Assembly (NCBI GenBank): GCA_003952965.2
Contig: CM025849.1
Coordinates: 35,305,942-35,369,941 of the forward strand
DNA length: 64,000 bases
Reading direction: 5' to 3'
Source: Morella rubra
Taxonomy: Eukaryota > Streptophyta > Magnoliopsida > Fagales > Myricaceae
Position numbers and translations under genes: made by a program
The notes under the pieces: generated by a model
Told to the model about the DNA's origin: nothing
Databases searched by the model: none
What the model saw: the letters and a program-made list of their open reading frames with translations, nothing else
In this document: in pieces, positions 36,201 to 48,391 of the stretch
Layout of the letters: the number at the start of each line of letters is the position of its first letter
Numbering within the stretch: position 1 is the first letter of the stretch

Positions 36201-38030
36201 GTTTGTTGCCCATTGAAGCTTGTAACACTTCCAAAAGGGAAAAAAATCAAGTGGCGTCAAATGGGTGTACAAGGCAAAGAAGAATTCGGTGGTGAAATGG
36301 AGAGGTACAAGGCATGACTAGTTGCCAAAGGATATAGTCAAAGGCTCAGAATTGACTATGATGAGGTATTTGAACCCATTGCCCGTTTAGAAACTATTCG
36401 ATTGATTATTTCTTTAACGGCTCAAAATAGTTGGAAAATTCAACAAATGGATGTCAAGACTACTTTTTTGAATGGTTTTCTTGAAAATGAAGTCTATGTG
36501 GAACAACCTTTGGGTTATATTGTGAAAGGGCATGAAGAGAAAGTTTTTAAATTGAAGAAAGCCTTGTATGCCTTAAAGCAAGCACCAAGGGGGAATAGTG
36601 GATAACAATTTTTTGAAGTGTATGAATTGACAAATACTTTCGAGATAACAATTTTTTGAAGTGTTCCTACGAGCATGTATCAAAGGGAAGGAAATGATGT
36701 TTTTGAGAATGTGTGAATGGTTTTGGAGTTTGAGAGAGGATCTTGGTCTCATGTGATCTTGGCATCGAAGTAAAGTAAATGGAGGATGACATTTTCATTT
36801 CTCAAGAATGTTATGCTAAAGACATTCTTAAGAAGTTCAAAATGGATGATTGTAAGCCGGTGAACACACTCGTAAAATGTGGCATCAAATTGTCAAGGCA
36901 TGAAGATGGAGAAAAAGTAGATCCAACATTTTTCAAAAGCCATGTTAGAAGTTTGAGATATTTAACTTGCACAAGGTCGTATATTCTTTTTGGTGTTGGA
37001 CTTGTTAGTCGATAACATGGTCTCTCACTTGAAGGTGGCTAAAAGAATTCTTTGGTAATCAAAGTACACTTGAACATGGATTGCATTCATTTTCAAATGA
37101 TTTTCAAGCTTTTGAGATATTGTGATAGTGATTGGATTGGAGATGTTGATGAAAGAAAAAGCACAACCGGGTTTGTTTTCTTCATGGGAAGTGCAAACTT
37201 GGTCCTCAAAGAAGCAACCCATTGTTACACTATCTACTTGTGAAGCGGAGTATGTTGCTATGTCAATGTCAAGCAATTTGACTAAGGTCTTTGTTGAAGG
37301 AGCTTCATGTCTCGAAAAATGATCCAATGAAGATTTTTGTCGATAACAAGTAGGCAATAGCTTTGGCCAAGAATCCAGTTTTTCATGATCGAAGCAAGCA
37401 CATCGACACAAAATTTCATTTCATTCAAGAATGTGTAGCTAAAAAAGAGGTAGAGCTCAAGTTGTGAAGTCACAAGATCAAGTTGCCGATATTTTTACCA
37501 AGCCCCTCAAGGGTGAAATATTTTGCAAGATAAGGAGTTTCCTGGGAGATACAAAATTAAGTTTAAGAGGGAGTGTTGGTTATTAAACTTAATTAGAGTT
37601 TATTTCCAATAAAATTAGTTAATGGAGAGGTTATGTCTTTTAGTATTCTCATAGGTTACAAAGTTGAAGAGTTAGAGACTTTTTAATATTCTCATATGTG
37701 GGGATTAAATGAGATTTACTATGATGAATTATGTGAGATTTATTTAGATGTTATGTAGAAGTTGTAAAGTCTCATTGTGGATATAAATATCCATGTAACC
37801 TTTTTGTTATTTCTTAAGTAATGGAATAAAATTTTTGTTGAATTATTTTATTTTCTCCACTTAAGCTTCATAGACAAAGTATTGAGTGTCGCCCAATCCA
37901 ACAAAGATTCTATCCTGGCTACTAGATATGATACGAAGTCCTTGTAAACTTCTGTGATGACTGTTTTCCTTGAGGCTACAAGCGGTATCCCCCTCTTGTT
38001 TAGAGGACTTGACCTCTTTTTGCATAGTTC
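33298..38030. repeat. Tandem unit B (4.73 kb)
   Basis: Second copy of unit A. Both units end in related sequence (TACGAAGTCC, AGAGGACTTGACCTC, AATACACTT). After unit B the sequence continues into unique DNA and a C tract. Confidence 0.9.
34252..37903 (+). mobile_element. Ty1/copia LTR retrotransposon fossil, copy B
   Basis: The 5' LTR is 34252-34586 and the 3' LTR 37574-37903. It has the same family, parts and internal loss as copy A and is also broken in many places. It is part of tandem unit B, so it arose by duplication of the segment (or assembly duplication) and not by a second insertion. Confidence 0.92.
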
Positions 38031-38071
38031 TGTATTATTATTAATACACTTACCATTTACCAATTACACCA

Positions 38072-38114
38072 CCCCCCCCCCCCCCCCCCCCCCCCACCAA
38101 AAAAAAAAAAAAAA
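38072..38114. repeat. Poly-C tract (24 C) followed by an A tract
   Basis: Unbroken C run at 38072-38095, then ACC and about 16 A, just beyond tandem unit B. It is the second C tract of this size in the window. Confidence 0.85.
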
Positions 38115-38476
38115 TGACAGATGTATGAGAAAAATACTTTCAGCAGCACACATTACACGGTTGAAGCACATCCCAAAATTTGGCGTTCTCGTGTTCCTTC
38201 AGTTGGAGAGTTTCATCTACAGAAGTTGGCATAAAGCTAAACAGACACTTTAGAAATGCCATACATAAATAATTTTGTACATTCCCTAGTTGTGCATATG
38301 TGCAGGAATGATGTGTTGTCTTCGTGAAAACGAAATTCCTTCCTAGCGTATACGATCGAAGGATCACGTTGCAGGTATATTGGAAGTTCCACCCTGATAA
38401 CCAGCATTAGAGCAGGCATGTAACGTTTGCCTAACTTCTTTTGTATTTGCTTTAAAGCATCAAACCATAGAAGAAG

Positions 38477-41400
38477 TCATGCTCCAATCCCAACCTCTGA
38501 AATCCCAATCCTAGAAGTGCACCAACATATAAAATCTGAATTTTCTGTTTAAGGACGTGACATATTCCTGGCCACAATAGAACAAGAAAACCTGGCAGAA
38601 TTATTAATCTGTGGAGGAACGATTAGATTTTAGGGTGTTGTTTTAGAAACAATGAATGCGTCAGCAAAACAGCTGCATTTATGTAAGACTTCAATTTCTT
38701 ACCTTTGTTCTGTGGATATTCTTGGGATTTCATGTAAGACGTGATTCGTCCATTTGGATTTGGATCAGCCATAAATGAAGCTATTTGAAATCTTAATGTT
38801 TGTAAGCCAGGTCTTCTCCCTTGCTTCCAGCTTTGAGATGAGGTTTCCAAGTCTTCCTTTATACCATCTCCCACACCTAAGCCTGCACCCACTGGCCAGA
38901 AGTGTGGTTCTTGTTCTAATGAGGAGCATGAGACGCCAGACTCTTCTTTTGAGCTAGCAATAGAATCTAAATCAGATGGAAAAAAGTGGCAGCAACCAAT
39001 GTTCTTTGACAAGAAACCATCGGAACATCTTGTTTCACCTTTTACTGCCTGAATCATAGACATTAAATGGACACCATTATCTTCCCGATCAGGATAGAAA
39101 GTATGGCCACAAATATTGGGTGGAAAAGAAGTGACACACTTACTATCCATTATTGATGGAACATGTACCAAATCTCGTGTTTGTGTCACTAAATTGCCAT
39201 CAATTGTATGCAATGGACAACTGGAACCTGCTCTTGAATCCTTCGGGAGACTATCCTCAAGAAGTGTTTGAGGTTTGTGAAGAATATCTTCTAGTGTGGA
39301 CATTCTAAATCCCTTGTCAGCTTGTCTCTCCAATTTTGCATGGTACACCATCTCTTTTGTTTTATGGACACAATTATCTATCTTCTCATCTCTTAACTTG
39401 CTGTCTTTCATCCGCCCATCGGACCTATATTTCTTCTCTGGACTAGGTATAGGTAGAACCCATCTACCCCCATGAGGAGTAATTACGGAAGATTCATTCT
39501 TAGGTAAATGAAGCCAATTATCAACCCTCAGAAACTCAGAGCTATATTTATTTTTCAGTCTTTTTCCATATCCCTCGCTGAGACTAAGGTGAGTGGTTTG
39601 ATTAATTGAACTCCCCGGTGATGTATCCTGTTCTGGGAATACAACCACTTTTGTATCACATTCAGATGCTTCTTGGCTGCATTCTGTTTCAATATCTGCA
39701 CTACCTTTCATGGTCAAAGGCAACAGACAGCTATTTCTGGATTTACTGCACTCTGAGCTGTAGAGTGAATTACCATTTACAGGAAAATTCACAGACTCAG
39801 CACGATGAGATAATGACCCTCTCCTTTGTGAAATAAATTTGTGTTTCTCTTCTGAATTTTTGTAATCTGCTCCAGATTTTCTTCTGCTGCAAATAGTTGG
39901 CCTCATAAATCTGGGTAACTGTGGTACGTGATCTACGGGTTCATCTTTTGTCTTGTTCCTTAAACTTTTGTTGTTAGGTTGGAGCTGATCAACAGATAAA
40001 TGTGGAGTATTTAGCTCCTGACTGCAAGTTGACCCTCTAAGTGTCAGTTTTTCTAATTCCTCATTTAACTTCTCAATGCTTCTCTTGACATTTTGGTGCT
40101 CCTCCTCAATCGTTTTCAACTTTTGCTGTAGATTTTTCATTGCATCGTCCTTCTTGTCCCTTTCTTCCTGCTTTTGAAATTTCACCTCAGTGAGCATATA
40201 ATTTAGTTCAAAATGCATAATAAGACATAGCGACTCTAAGCATCAGCTGAAAAGAAGCTTGAAATGACAATCCTAGACAACTAACCAGGTAACGAACCAA
40301 ACTCATTGTTGACTATTGACATTGAACTGTGATTACTTGCAGCCGAATTGGATGTTCTTTAATGTACCAAAATGCTATTATAACTAATTAATGTGGTTGA
40401 GTGTCAACAGGAAACACCTAACGTAGCGGATCTTTTTCAGAACCGTAATTTTCTTGGATAATAACAACAAAATGATGAGATTATTAACCAGTTCTTCCTT
40501 GGTTCCGTGATATTATCACTAAGGTCACATTTGAACATTTATAATGTGTCCCTTGTTTCCTTTTCAACTTGTTACTTGAATTGAAGATATTCACTACCCG
40601 ACATTTACTGACTAATACACATCCTTCAACTATCTTGTTCCACCATAAAGGCTATAACATGTTAATTCGTCGAAATAGCATAAACTTATCACTGTGTTGA
40701 CATTAAATTAAAGAATTGAAAACATGAACTAGCTTAAATGTATTCTGTTCTTTCCAGGTTTCACACTTAGGATACAAGTGTTACAAGGTTAACTGGTAAT
40801 GTAAGAATTGCATGTTAGATTTACTTACAGCTGACACTTCAGTCCATATGAATGCTCCAACCCTTGCTGCAAAATTCAAAGAACAAACTGTTTCACATAG
40901 ATCTTCTCTCTCTCTAACATGGACAAGCATCAGTTTTGGAACCCTCTCCTGTATAGTTAAGTAGATGTTGAATCAAGGATAGAGGATAAATATATTAGCC
41001 TGATAAACAAGAACAATCATAGGCTAACAAGAGTAGAAGATCCAATGAAATATTCATGCCTTCTCACTTCCTAGACATTTACGAGGAATTAGTTCTATTG
41101 GTATATATGTCAAAGAAAGATAGGATACAGTTTTAGGTTTGCTCCATGAATTTCCTAAGTGGCAGCCCTTTAATGGCAAGAACCGAACACCCACTGGCAA
41201 CATCTCATTCTTCTAGGGCTTGACCTAACGTTCTCTCCCTACTTCAATTATTCAATACGAAAGAATAGGTACACAATTGTTATGAACAAGAATGATAAGA
41301 AATAGGTGAATGCGGAAAGAGTATTACCGAGGGAGTCTTTAAGAACTTGTGTCAGCTTGCTATTCCTGTCAGCAGTAGGAAAGTTCTCATTTAGGGATAG

Positions 41401-44400
41401 ATTAATAATATTGGAGTAGCCCTCTAAATATCCAAACCCTTGTTGACTGTCATAAACCATAACTAAGAAATCATCACTGCTTAGAAATATTAGGAGGCTC
41501 AAAGTTGTCAGTTAGATCAATTCTAACTAACCAGGGATGGCTAGAAATAATACAAGAGGGACTTAATGGAAAGCCCCTTTCATGACTTGTATCAGATCCT
41601 ACATTAATTGAGTTGACTTTGATGGTTATCCGATGTTCTACAAGAATCTTGTTTCTCAGTTACCTTCCTAGTAAGGCCTTGTTGAGTTGAGTGTCCCGAT
41701 TACCTATAAGGTATGTGGCCCTTTTTCCTTTGAAGTGCATTGATGACATCTCCAAGAGCAGAGAGTGATAAGTTGATGGCTTTTCCTTCTTCAAGTCTTC
41801 TCCCCCATGCCTTTGTCTTCAGTACACGCTCACTTCCACCAAGGTCAACAAACCAAATTTTACTTGTTTCCCTTTGACTCTCAGGAGCATTTAACGGTGT
41901 GATTGATAGGCGAATCAAGCTATTAAAGCAGTAAGAGAGAAGATAAACTCAGAACAGTATGTTAGTATTGTTCACTGATCAGTTTCTGCAATTACTAGAT
42001 AGAATCCAAAGCACATTTATGGGTTTCAACCTTCTCTCTCACGAGCGCTGAATGAAGTGCAGTATTTTGAACCCTGCTTAATCAAAAGTACGAAGACAAT
42101 TTTTGTAGTTGGGGAAAAGGACTGACCTGTGTGATCTGCTGGAATTCATGTTAGAATTTGTTGAAGCAGTTGATCTGGACTGGCATCCTAGTCTATACAG
42201 CCTCAATGCTTGGTTGAATTCACTCACTTGGATGGCCAAAAGGTTGTCTATTTCAACACCTCCCTTAGGATCTGTCTGGATTGAAAGACTGCATAGGATA
42301 TATGAAATTACTTCTGTAAGCACTGTCTTGACACATCAAATGAGGAGAAGCTTACACGGTTCGGTACGTTATTCTATTCAATGCAACAATGAGGAACCCA
42401 ATTCATTTAACTACATGAGTTCATCCTTGAATACATAGTAATATGTGCTTATTTTCTCATGCCACAGTAATGAAGATGAGATATTTGTTTTCCAAGGAAA
42501 AAGGAAGTCATCGTTGGTCAATGTCGCCTACAAATGGCATCCCATCAAATCATCCTGTGTTGAACTTCAAAATGGCTTTTTGAAGAGTGCTTACTTCGGA
42601 AGAGTTTACTTCCCCAACAGTGTATAGTTTAATGCACCAAGAGACCCAATGTTTAAGGAACTGCGGCATCGACAGCGTATGAAACATCCAATATGACCCT
42701 AGAATGAGTGGCCTAAGAGGCTGTAAACCTATATATGTGTTCTCTTATAGACATAAAAGTAGATGATTAAATGACCAAATTTGATCTGGAGCACAAAATG
42801 ACCCCTTTAACCAAAGTTGGCGGTCTGTTTAACACCTTTCTATATTTGGGTAACTGGTACTTGTTCCTAGGTAATTTGACCAAAATCTTATTCTTGTTTA
42901 GCTATAGAAGTGTCTGCTTAAATAGTAGAAAATGCGATAGTAATACATTTCAATTTTTTCCTGCCTGAGGTTTCATTTATATATTCTAACACACACATGT
43001 TAACGGTGAGCATTGAAAATAAAGTTGCTGATGTGTGATTTTCCAGTATCTAAGCCATGTAGAGTTCTTGCCTACACATTATGATATCTCCTACAACCGT
43101 CTAGCATTATGTGTGGGCATCTCACCTTGATGGCATCTGATTCATTGCTTTTCTTGGCTGAGGGATGAGCAAGTCTTTGAGATTTCCCATGTAAATCTCA
43201 AGCATACTGAAAGTGAAGAGAAATGCATAGTTTCTATCCACCGCTTGCTTAAAGAGTGCCTTGATTGCACGTGGCACTACTCCTGGAAAATCTCGAGTGC
43301 CTTCCTGCGAGTGTTTGTTTTTTTAAACCAGGAACAGGTAGTGTCAGACTAAACGAGTAAGAAATAACGGAGATTAGTTTAAAGCTACAAAGTAGCTCAG
43401 TGTATTAGTGTGTTAGTTTAGTAGGTAATGAGTTAATATATATCTGGTAACGGTTACAGTTGGATTTAAGCTAGAAATCTGAAGAGATCTTGTTAATATG
43501 TGCCACTAAAAGCAGTAACTTATTCGATTGAGTTCACAAAATAAAAAGATATGCCAGAGCAGGGCATGCCGCTGAGTTTGACGGCACCAAGACTTTAGTT
43601 TTTGGTGCCATTAGCCGAAAATGCTTCTTCTTGCTTGGTTATTTGAGGAACTTGTAATGGCACAAGATGGTCCTCACCATGGTGAAAGTCTTCCCTGTGC
43701 CTGTCTGCCCATATGCAAATACACATGTATTGTAGCCATCCAGTGCCGATTTAATGAGTGGTTCAACTCGGAAAAAGACATCATCTGGAAATTATCAATG
43801 TAATTCCTGGTTATGAACTAAGAGTATATTATATCTGCAATTTGCACCTAATGAAGTGGTTGTTTACTAGTGTACATGCGAAGAAAGTTTGATATACTTC
43901 AAGCACCTTGTGATGAACCTGCTTGGAAAACCTTGTCAAAACTGTAACTTCTGCTCTTATTATCTGAAAGCCTTAGAAGAACATTACTTGAGTCCAAAGC
44001 TACAACAGGTTTAAAATGGCCAAAATTCTCCCCAACTCTGATGGGTCTTAAACGACAAAATACACGAATGTTTCCTGCAGTGGAAATACAATGACCATAT
44101 TATGGAATATATATTGCTATGTCCAGTGAAGTAGTTAGAATTCAATTCACAATTTCAACTCTTACGATGACAGTTTCAGTAGGAGATGACTAACCTTTCA
44201 AGTCCAGAAAATCATTTAGGACCTGCCTTCTTCTAATATTCAATTGACTTATGTGAGCAGTCAAGGCAGCAAGCTCATCTGTACTTGGGACAAGAGAAAG
44301 GATTGATATTAGCGTACAGAGTAACTGGAGAGGGGTGAATTTCCTTGCACAAATAGGATACGTCTGCATGAATGAAGACTAAGTACTTACATTTAATCTT

Positions 44401-44613
44401 AGAGATTGCACCGTCCAAATCATCATCCTTTTTTCCAAAAGAACCACCGGTCTTGAAGTTGGCTGATTTCCAGTCAATTAATGGTCCTTCAGATGGCAGG
44501 TGTTTTATTATATCACAAACTGATTGGACCCAGCCGAAAGTAAAATGAGCCTTGAGTCCTAATAGGGAATGAATTGTTTGAGCAAGGTTCTGAACCGATT
44601 TTCTTGACTCCAT
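38477..44613 (-). CDS. Kinesin-14 family motor protein (KIN-14T-like), reading frame broken in the motor domain
   Basis: Exons read from splice signals: 44391-44613, 44195-44278, 43907-44074, 43678-43784, 43126-43304, 42127-42288, 41704-41919, 41328-41365, 40829-40948, 38703-40167 and probably 38477-38496. Kinesin-14 motors walk to microtubule minus ends using ATP. The motor follows the neck phrase [15 protein letters not shown] (from about residue 99). Visible motifs are the P-loop GQTGTGKT (184-191), switch I NSSRSH (302-307) and switch II DLGGSER (333-339). A coiled coil (exon 10 start) and a long unstructured tail follow. In exon 9 the frame breaks after SKT (residue 398, near 40932): LMLVHV and [15 protein letters not shown] continue two bases out of phase, and the literal frame ends in TAG. 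Restoring phase makes exon 10 join exactly in frame. If exon 10 is not spliced at 38703 it ends at 38623 instead. By recall closest to At1g55550. Confidence 0.88.
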
Positions 44614-47600
44614 GGTCTCTGTCTTCTTAAGACATAATATCGTATAGAAGGTCGCTTCTACACTACAGCCCTAACGAGCCCGGCTGTCTCTTTTCTGAGA
44701 AGCGGGGCCCCTTTTTGGTAATCGGTATACTCCGAGAAAAGTTTGAAATATGACCTATAAGAACGTGAATGGAAGTAAACGTAGTTGGTAATGCTAAACA
44801 GAGAGGTGTTGAGAGTATTTTGGATAAGGAAGAACAAGAAGGAAAAAAGAACACACTGGTTCTGGTTGACCCCGAACTATTGACTCGAATTCATAGAACC
44901 CACAAATTTAATGAGAATTAAAGCTTCCTTGAATTGTTTGAGTTCAAAAAGCTCGTAATGCCTGGAATCTGTTTTGCATTGTTCTTCTCGTCTCTTCCTT
45001 CTTTGACTCTTTGTCAATAGGCAATTTACCAATGCTTAAAAGTACAAGTTCAATAACTTTGAAGAATAATCAATGCAATTAAAACCGAATATCAGCAATT
45101 CGTGGGACAGCGCAAAATATCAAGTCAGTGACCCACCTGAGATGATGGCAGGTTGTTTGCGTACTTAAAAGCTCTGTTTTATTTTTCCTGTCATAATATG
45201 AGGCAACACAGAGTGCACCGAGTTTTTTTTTTTTTTTCCTCCCATATCGGCAGACAAATTGACGAAGACACGGATAATTTGTTAGTTTTCCTGAGTCCAT
45301 CAATCTGCTACAGTCTAAAACTGAGAATAAAAAATCAATGGAAAAAGAAAAACACGAATGGAGAGCGAACCTTAATACTAAGACTACGGTATGATGGCTT
45401 AGCGCTTCGAAGCTCCACCATAGATGAAATAGTCTAATTCTCTGACCAAGCCGTCCTGGAGCATGACAAAGTCAAGTACGGTTGCAGGGGAGCCCGAGCT
45501 TGTACATCACAACGTCAAAACCTTTGGATGAGCAAGTGCCCATTTCAAAGAATATGGAGTAAAACATTGTAGGCATAGATGAGGAAAAAGCATAGAAACA
45601 AATGTCAGAGGAGCCAGAGAAGTAGTTGAAAACTCACAAGTTGTTCAATGCGCTCAATGGACTAAAAGCCATTTCAACTCATAAATAAAAGATGTGCAAA
45701 CTTTGTCTCTATTAAGAGAACTTTGAAGCCCATGTGAAAGTCATCAAGTTAAAGCCTCAATGTCTTTGATATGTTGCAGAGAGGATTATTGATGCATTAT
45801 TGCTTCTTGACAGAATACCTTCCGTTTGCCAGCATCTTATGAGAGAGAGATGCGGCTGGTTGTGAGGGCCCTATGTGGATTGGAGCGGAGCATAAAGCAT
45901 TTTCACTCCCCTCTTCTAGGTTGATGAGTAGAGTAAAAGCTCCTTAACTTCACTTTCACCATCCTCCCAAAAGATTTGGCTGCCATTAGTTATTTGCATT
46001 GAGCTCACCAACCAGAGAGCTTTCCACATTCTCTATCTCCCTCCCTACATTTGATGGACGATCGAGTATTTTATGTTTGCAAATACGCCAACATAGACCA
46101 ATCAATGGATTAAAGAAAATTGGATTCCATCTTACGATGGCGACCCGAACAAGAAGAAAGAAATTTTATGGTCCGACTTCCTTTTGAGATTATATAGTTA
46201 AGTTGCCCTTACCGTACTATGAACCTCATTAATAAGGACTTCATGGCAATGAAATTTCAAAAGATATACCAAATGATCAATGAACTTATTCTTCTGTCGT
46301 TTTTCCTGTTTCTCTAAGCATACAGATTGCGCTATCAAACATTAAGCGTGTAGATTTAGGTACGTACGTAGTGAAACCTTCTCTTCTCTATATATTTCCT
46401 CAATATACTTCTTTGTTTTAAAACGCACGGATGGGAGGGCAGTTTTCTTTTCACATAGATAGATATCTATATATACTAACAAAAAAAAAAGATAGATATC
46501 TTCTATATATATATATAAGGGGCGACTCAAAAAATAGCAACTTAGGCAACTCTTAAGACACCAGGAGCTGTGGCCCTCCTTAGGAAAACAAAAGGAAATA
46601 AAGGAATAAATAGGCCCCCAAAAAATACAAGATTATTGTATGCGGATTTGACAAACAAATTTATAAAAACAAAACTAGGTGAAGGAAGATCCACATTATT
46701 ATTTACTAGAAAGAAAAAAGTAGGTGAATTCCCCATATGAAGTTAAGAAAGAAAGTAAGGAAAGGTTAAAAAGAATTGATGGATCAATAGGTGCTGCAGT
46801 GAACATTCATCCGTTACTCTTTTGCTTTTAAGTCACTTAAGTGCAAATAAAACAATAAAATAATACTGTATATTTGATTTTGAATAGTATTACCATGCTC
46901 TATTATATTTAAAGACGTCATTTAAAACTGTTCTCTAAAATTGTAATTAATACACACCCCACGTTTTTAAGGTGTAAATTTACCCAAATTATTATACTTC
47001 CTTTTTTTTAATTGAATACACAAAAAAAGGAAAAACTAAAAACTGGATTCGAGAATGAAGTTAAGTACCTTTTTAGGCCCATCGAACTACAACAATCCAC
47101 TTTCCGACTCCCGCATTTGAAACACTATTTGACTCTTTAACAAAATATCTACTCAGTTAACTAATCATCGTTGTTCAATTGTGTTGGTGTGGACGACGTT
47201 TCGAAAAAGTGGGAATAAGGTGCTTGACTGTTCACTTCTCCAACAATTGCCCATTTCGACAAAAATATTTCCAAATTTTTAAATCCACATAGAATTCACG
47301 GACCTTTAGACCCATCTAGTTGAGGTCTTTATGCCAACTAGAATAGAGCTTTTAAGGCTAATCGATGTAGAGCCCTTTGAACAAGAAAAAACGAGATGTA
47401 TATCCCTCTAGGATTTTAATGATGTAATGGCTCTATGTCCTTATTACTTGTATCCAGCCTCGAGAGACTATTTGTATTTGGCACACTTATAAATTTCCTA
47501 ATTAAACGAAACTCACGATTGCTTAAAAAAAAAACTAATGTTGATCCAATCACAGAATCCTACAATAGTTAATCCCTCTAGAAATTATTATTTATCTTGT

Positions 47601-48391
47601 ACTTTTCCCTGTCAAAGGAGATAAGTCCAGCAAGTTGAAATGATCCGAGGCAAAAGGTTCCAAGAGAAAACAAAGCCTTGATTACGTTCCAAGATGTCAA
47701 CAATAAATAAATCAGCGTCAACAATACATTTTTCCATGGGAACTCAGCTGATGACGTCTACAAGGATATTTCCCTCGTTTAGTACGAAAGGATAGCACTC
47801 CTCATCGAATACTTGCCAACAAGTTGAGCCTCGGTATTAAGGTTGTGCTATAGAATAGACAACTTAAGATTCAATCACTGATGAACAGAACAACTAAATA
47901 AATTAGTGTCAACAAAGAAGGGCGATACTTATGGACCTTTGCAAGTTGAACAAAAAATTTTATAGGAAGAAAGAGAGAAAACTCTATCCCGATCATCGTT
48001 TTTGAGACTAGAGTTTCCTCTGGAAATATGGCAAGCATCCTTGACCCAATTTTTTTGTTAACTTTTTTAATTGGCCTCTCAATAAAAGTTGCCAAAATCT
48101 TGAATGATGACATCGATCCTGCCATCGTGGCCGAATGCACCGTTCTACTCTACTTAAAAGCGGAATCGGGAACCCCTACTTTGGCAAGACAATCTAAACA
48201 TAAATAAATATTATACTCTGCCAAGAATAGTCTCCCTTATCACAGACATAACATATTACCTTTAAGCAAGTGATTTACACGCTTAAAATTCCCTGCCTGC
48301 TGCTACTCTGCATCAAACAAGTACATCTACCAATGTCTCAAACAGAAAACACCGTCCACGAGATGGGTGCTAATCTTGAAGAAATGACAAA
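44614..48391. other. Spacer between kinesin and the Ac45-like gene
   Basis: About 3.8 kb. The first few hundred bases should include the kinesin promoter and 5' UTR. The rest is AT-rich, with a TATATA tract and an imperfect palindrome with AGATAGATATC near 46455-46520. The short frames at 45999-46187 and 47871-48140 have no family signature. No gene, tRNA or clear transposon end was found. Confidence 0.5.

Noticed and set aside
45079-45437. Short frames on both strands in the kinesin/Ac45-like spacer
   Set aside because: No splice support, no domain, and composition like the surrounding spacer.
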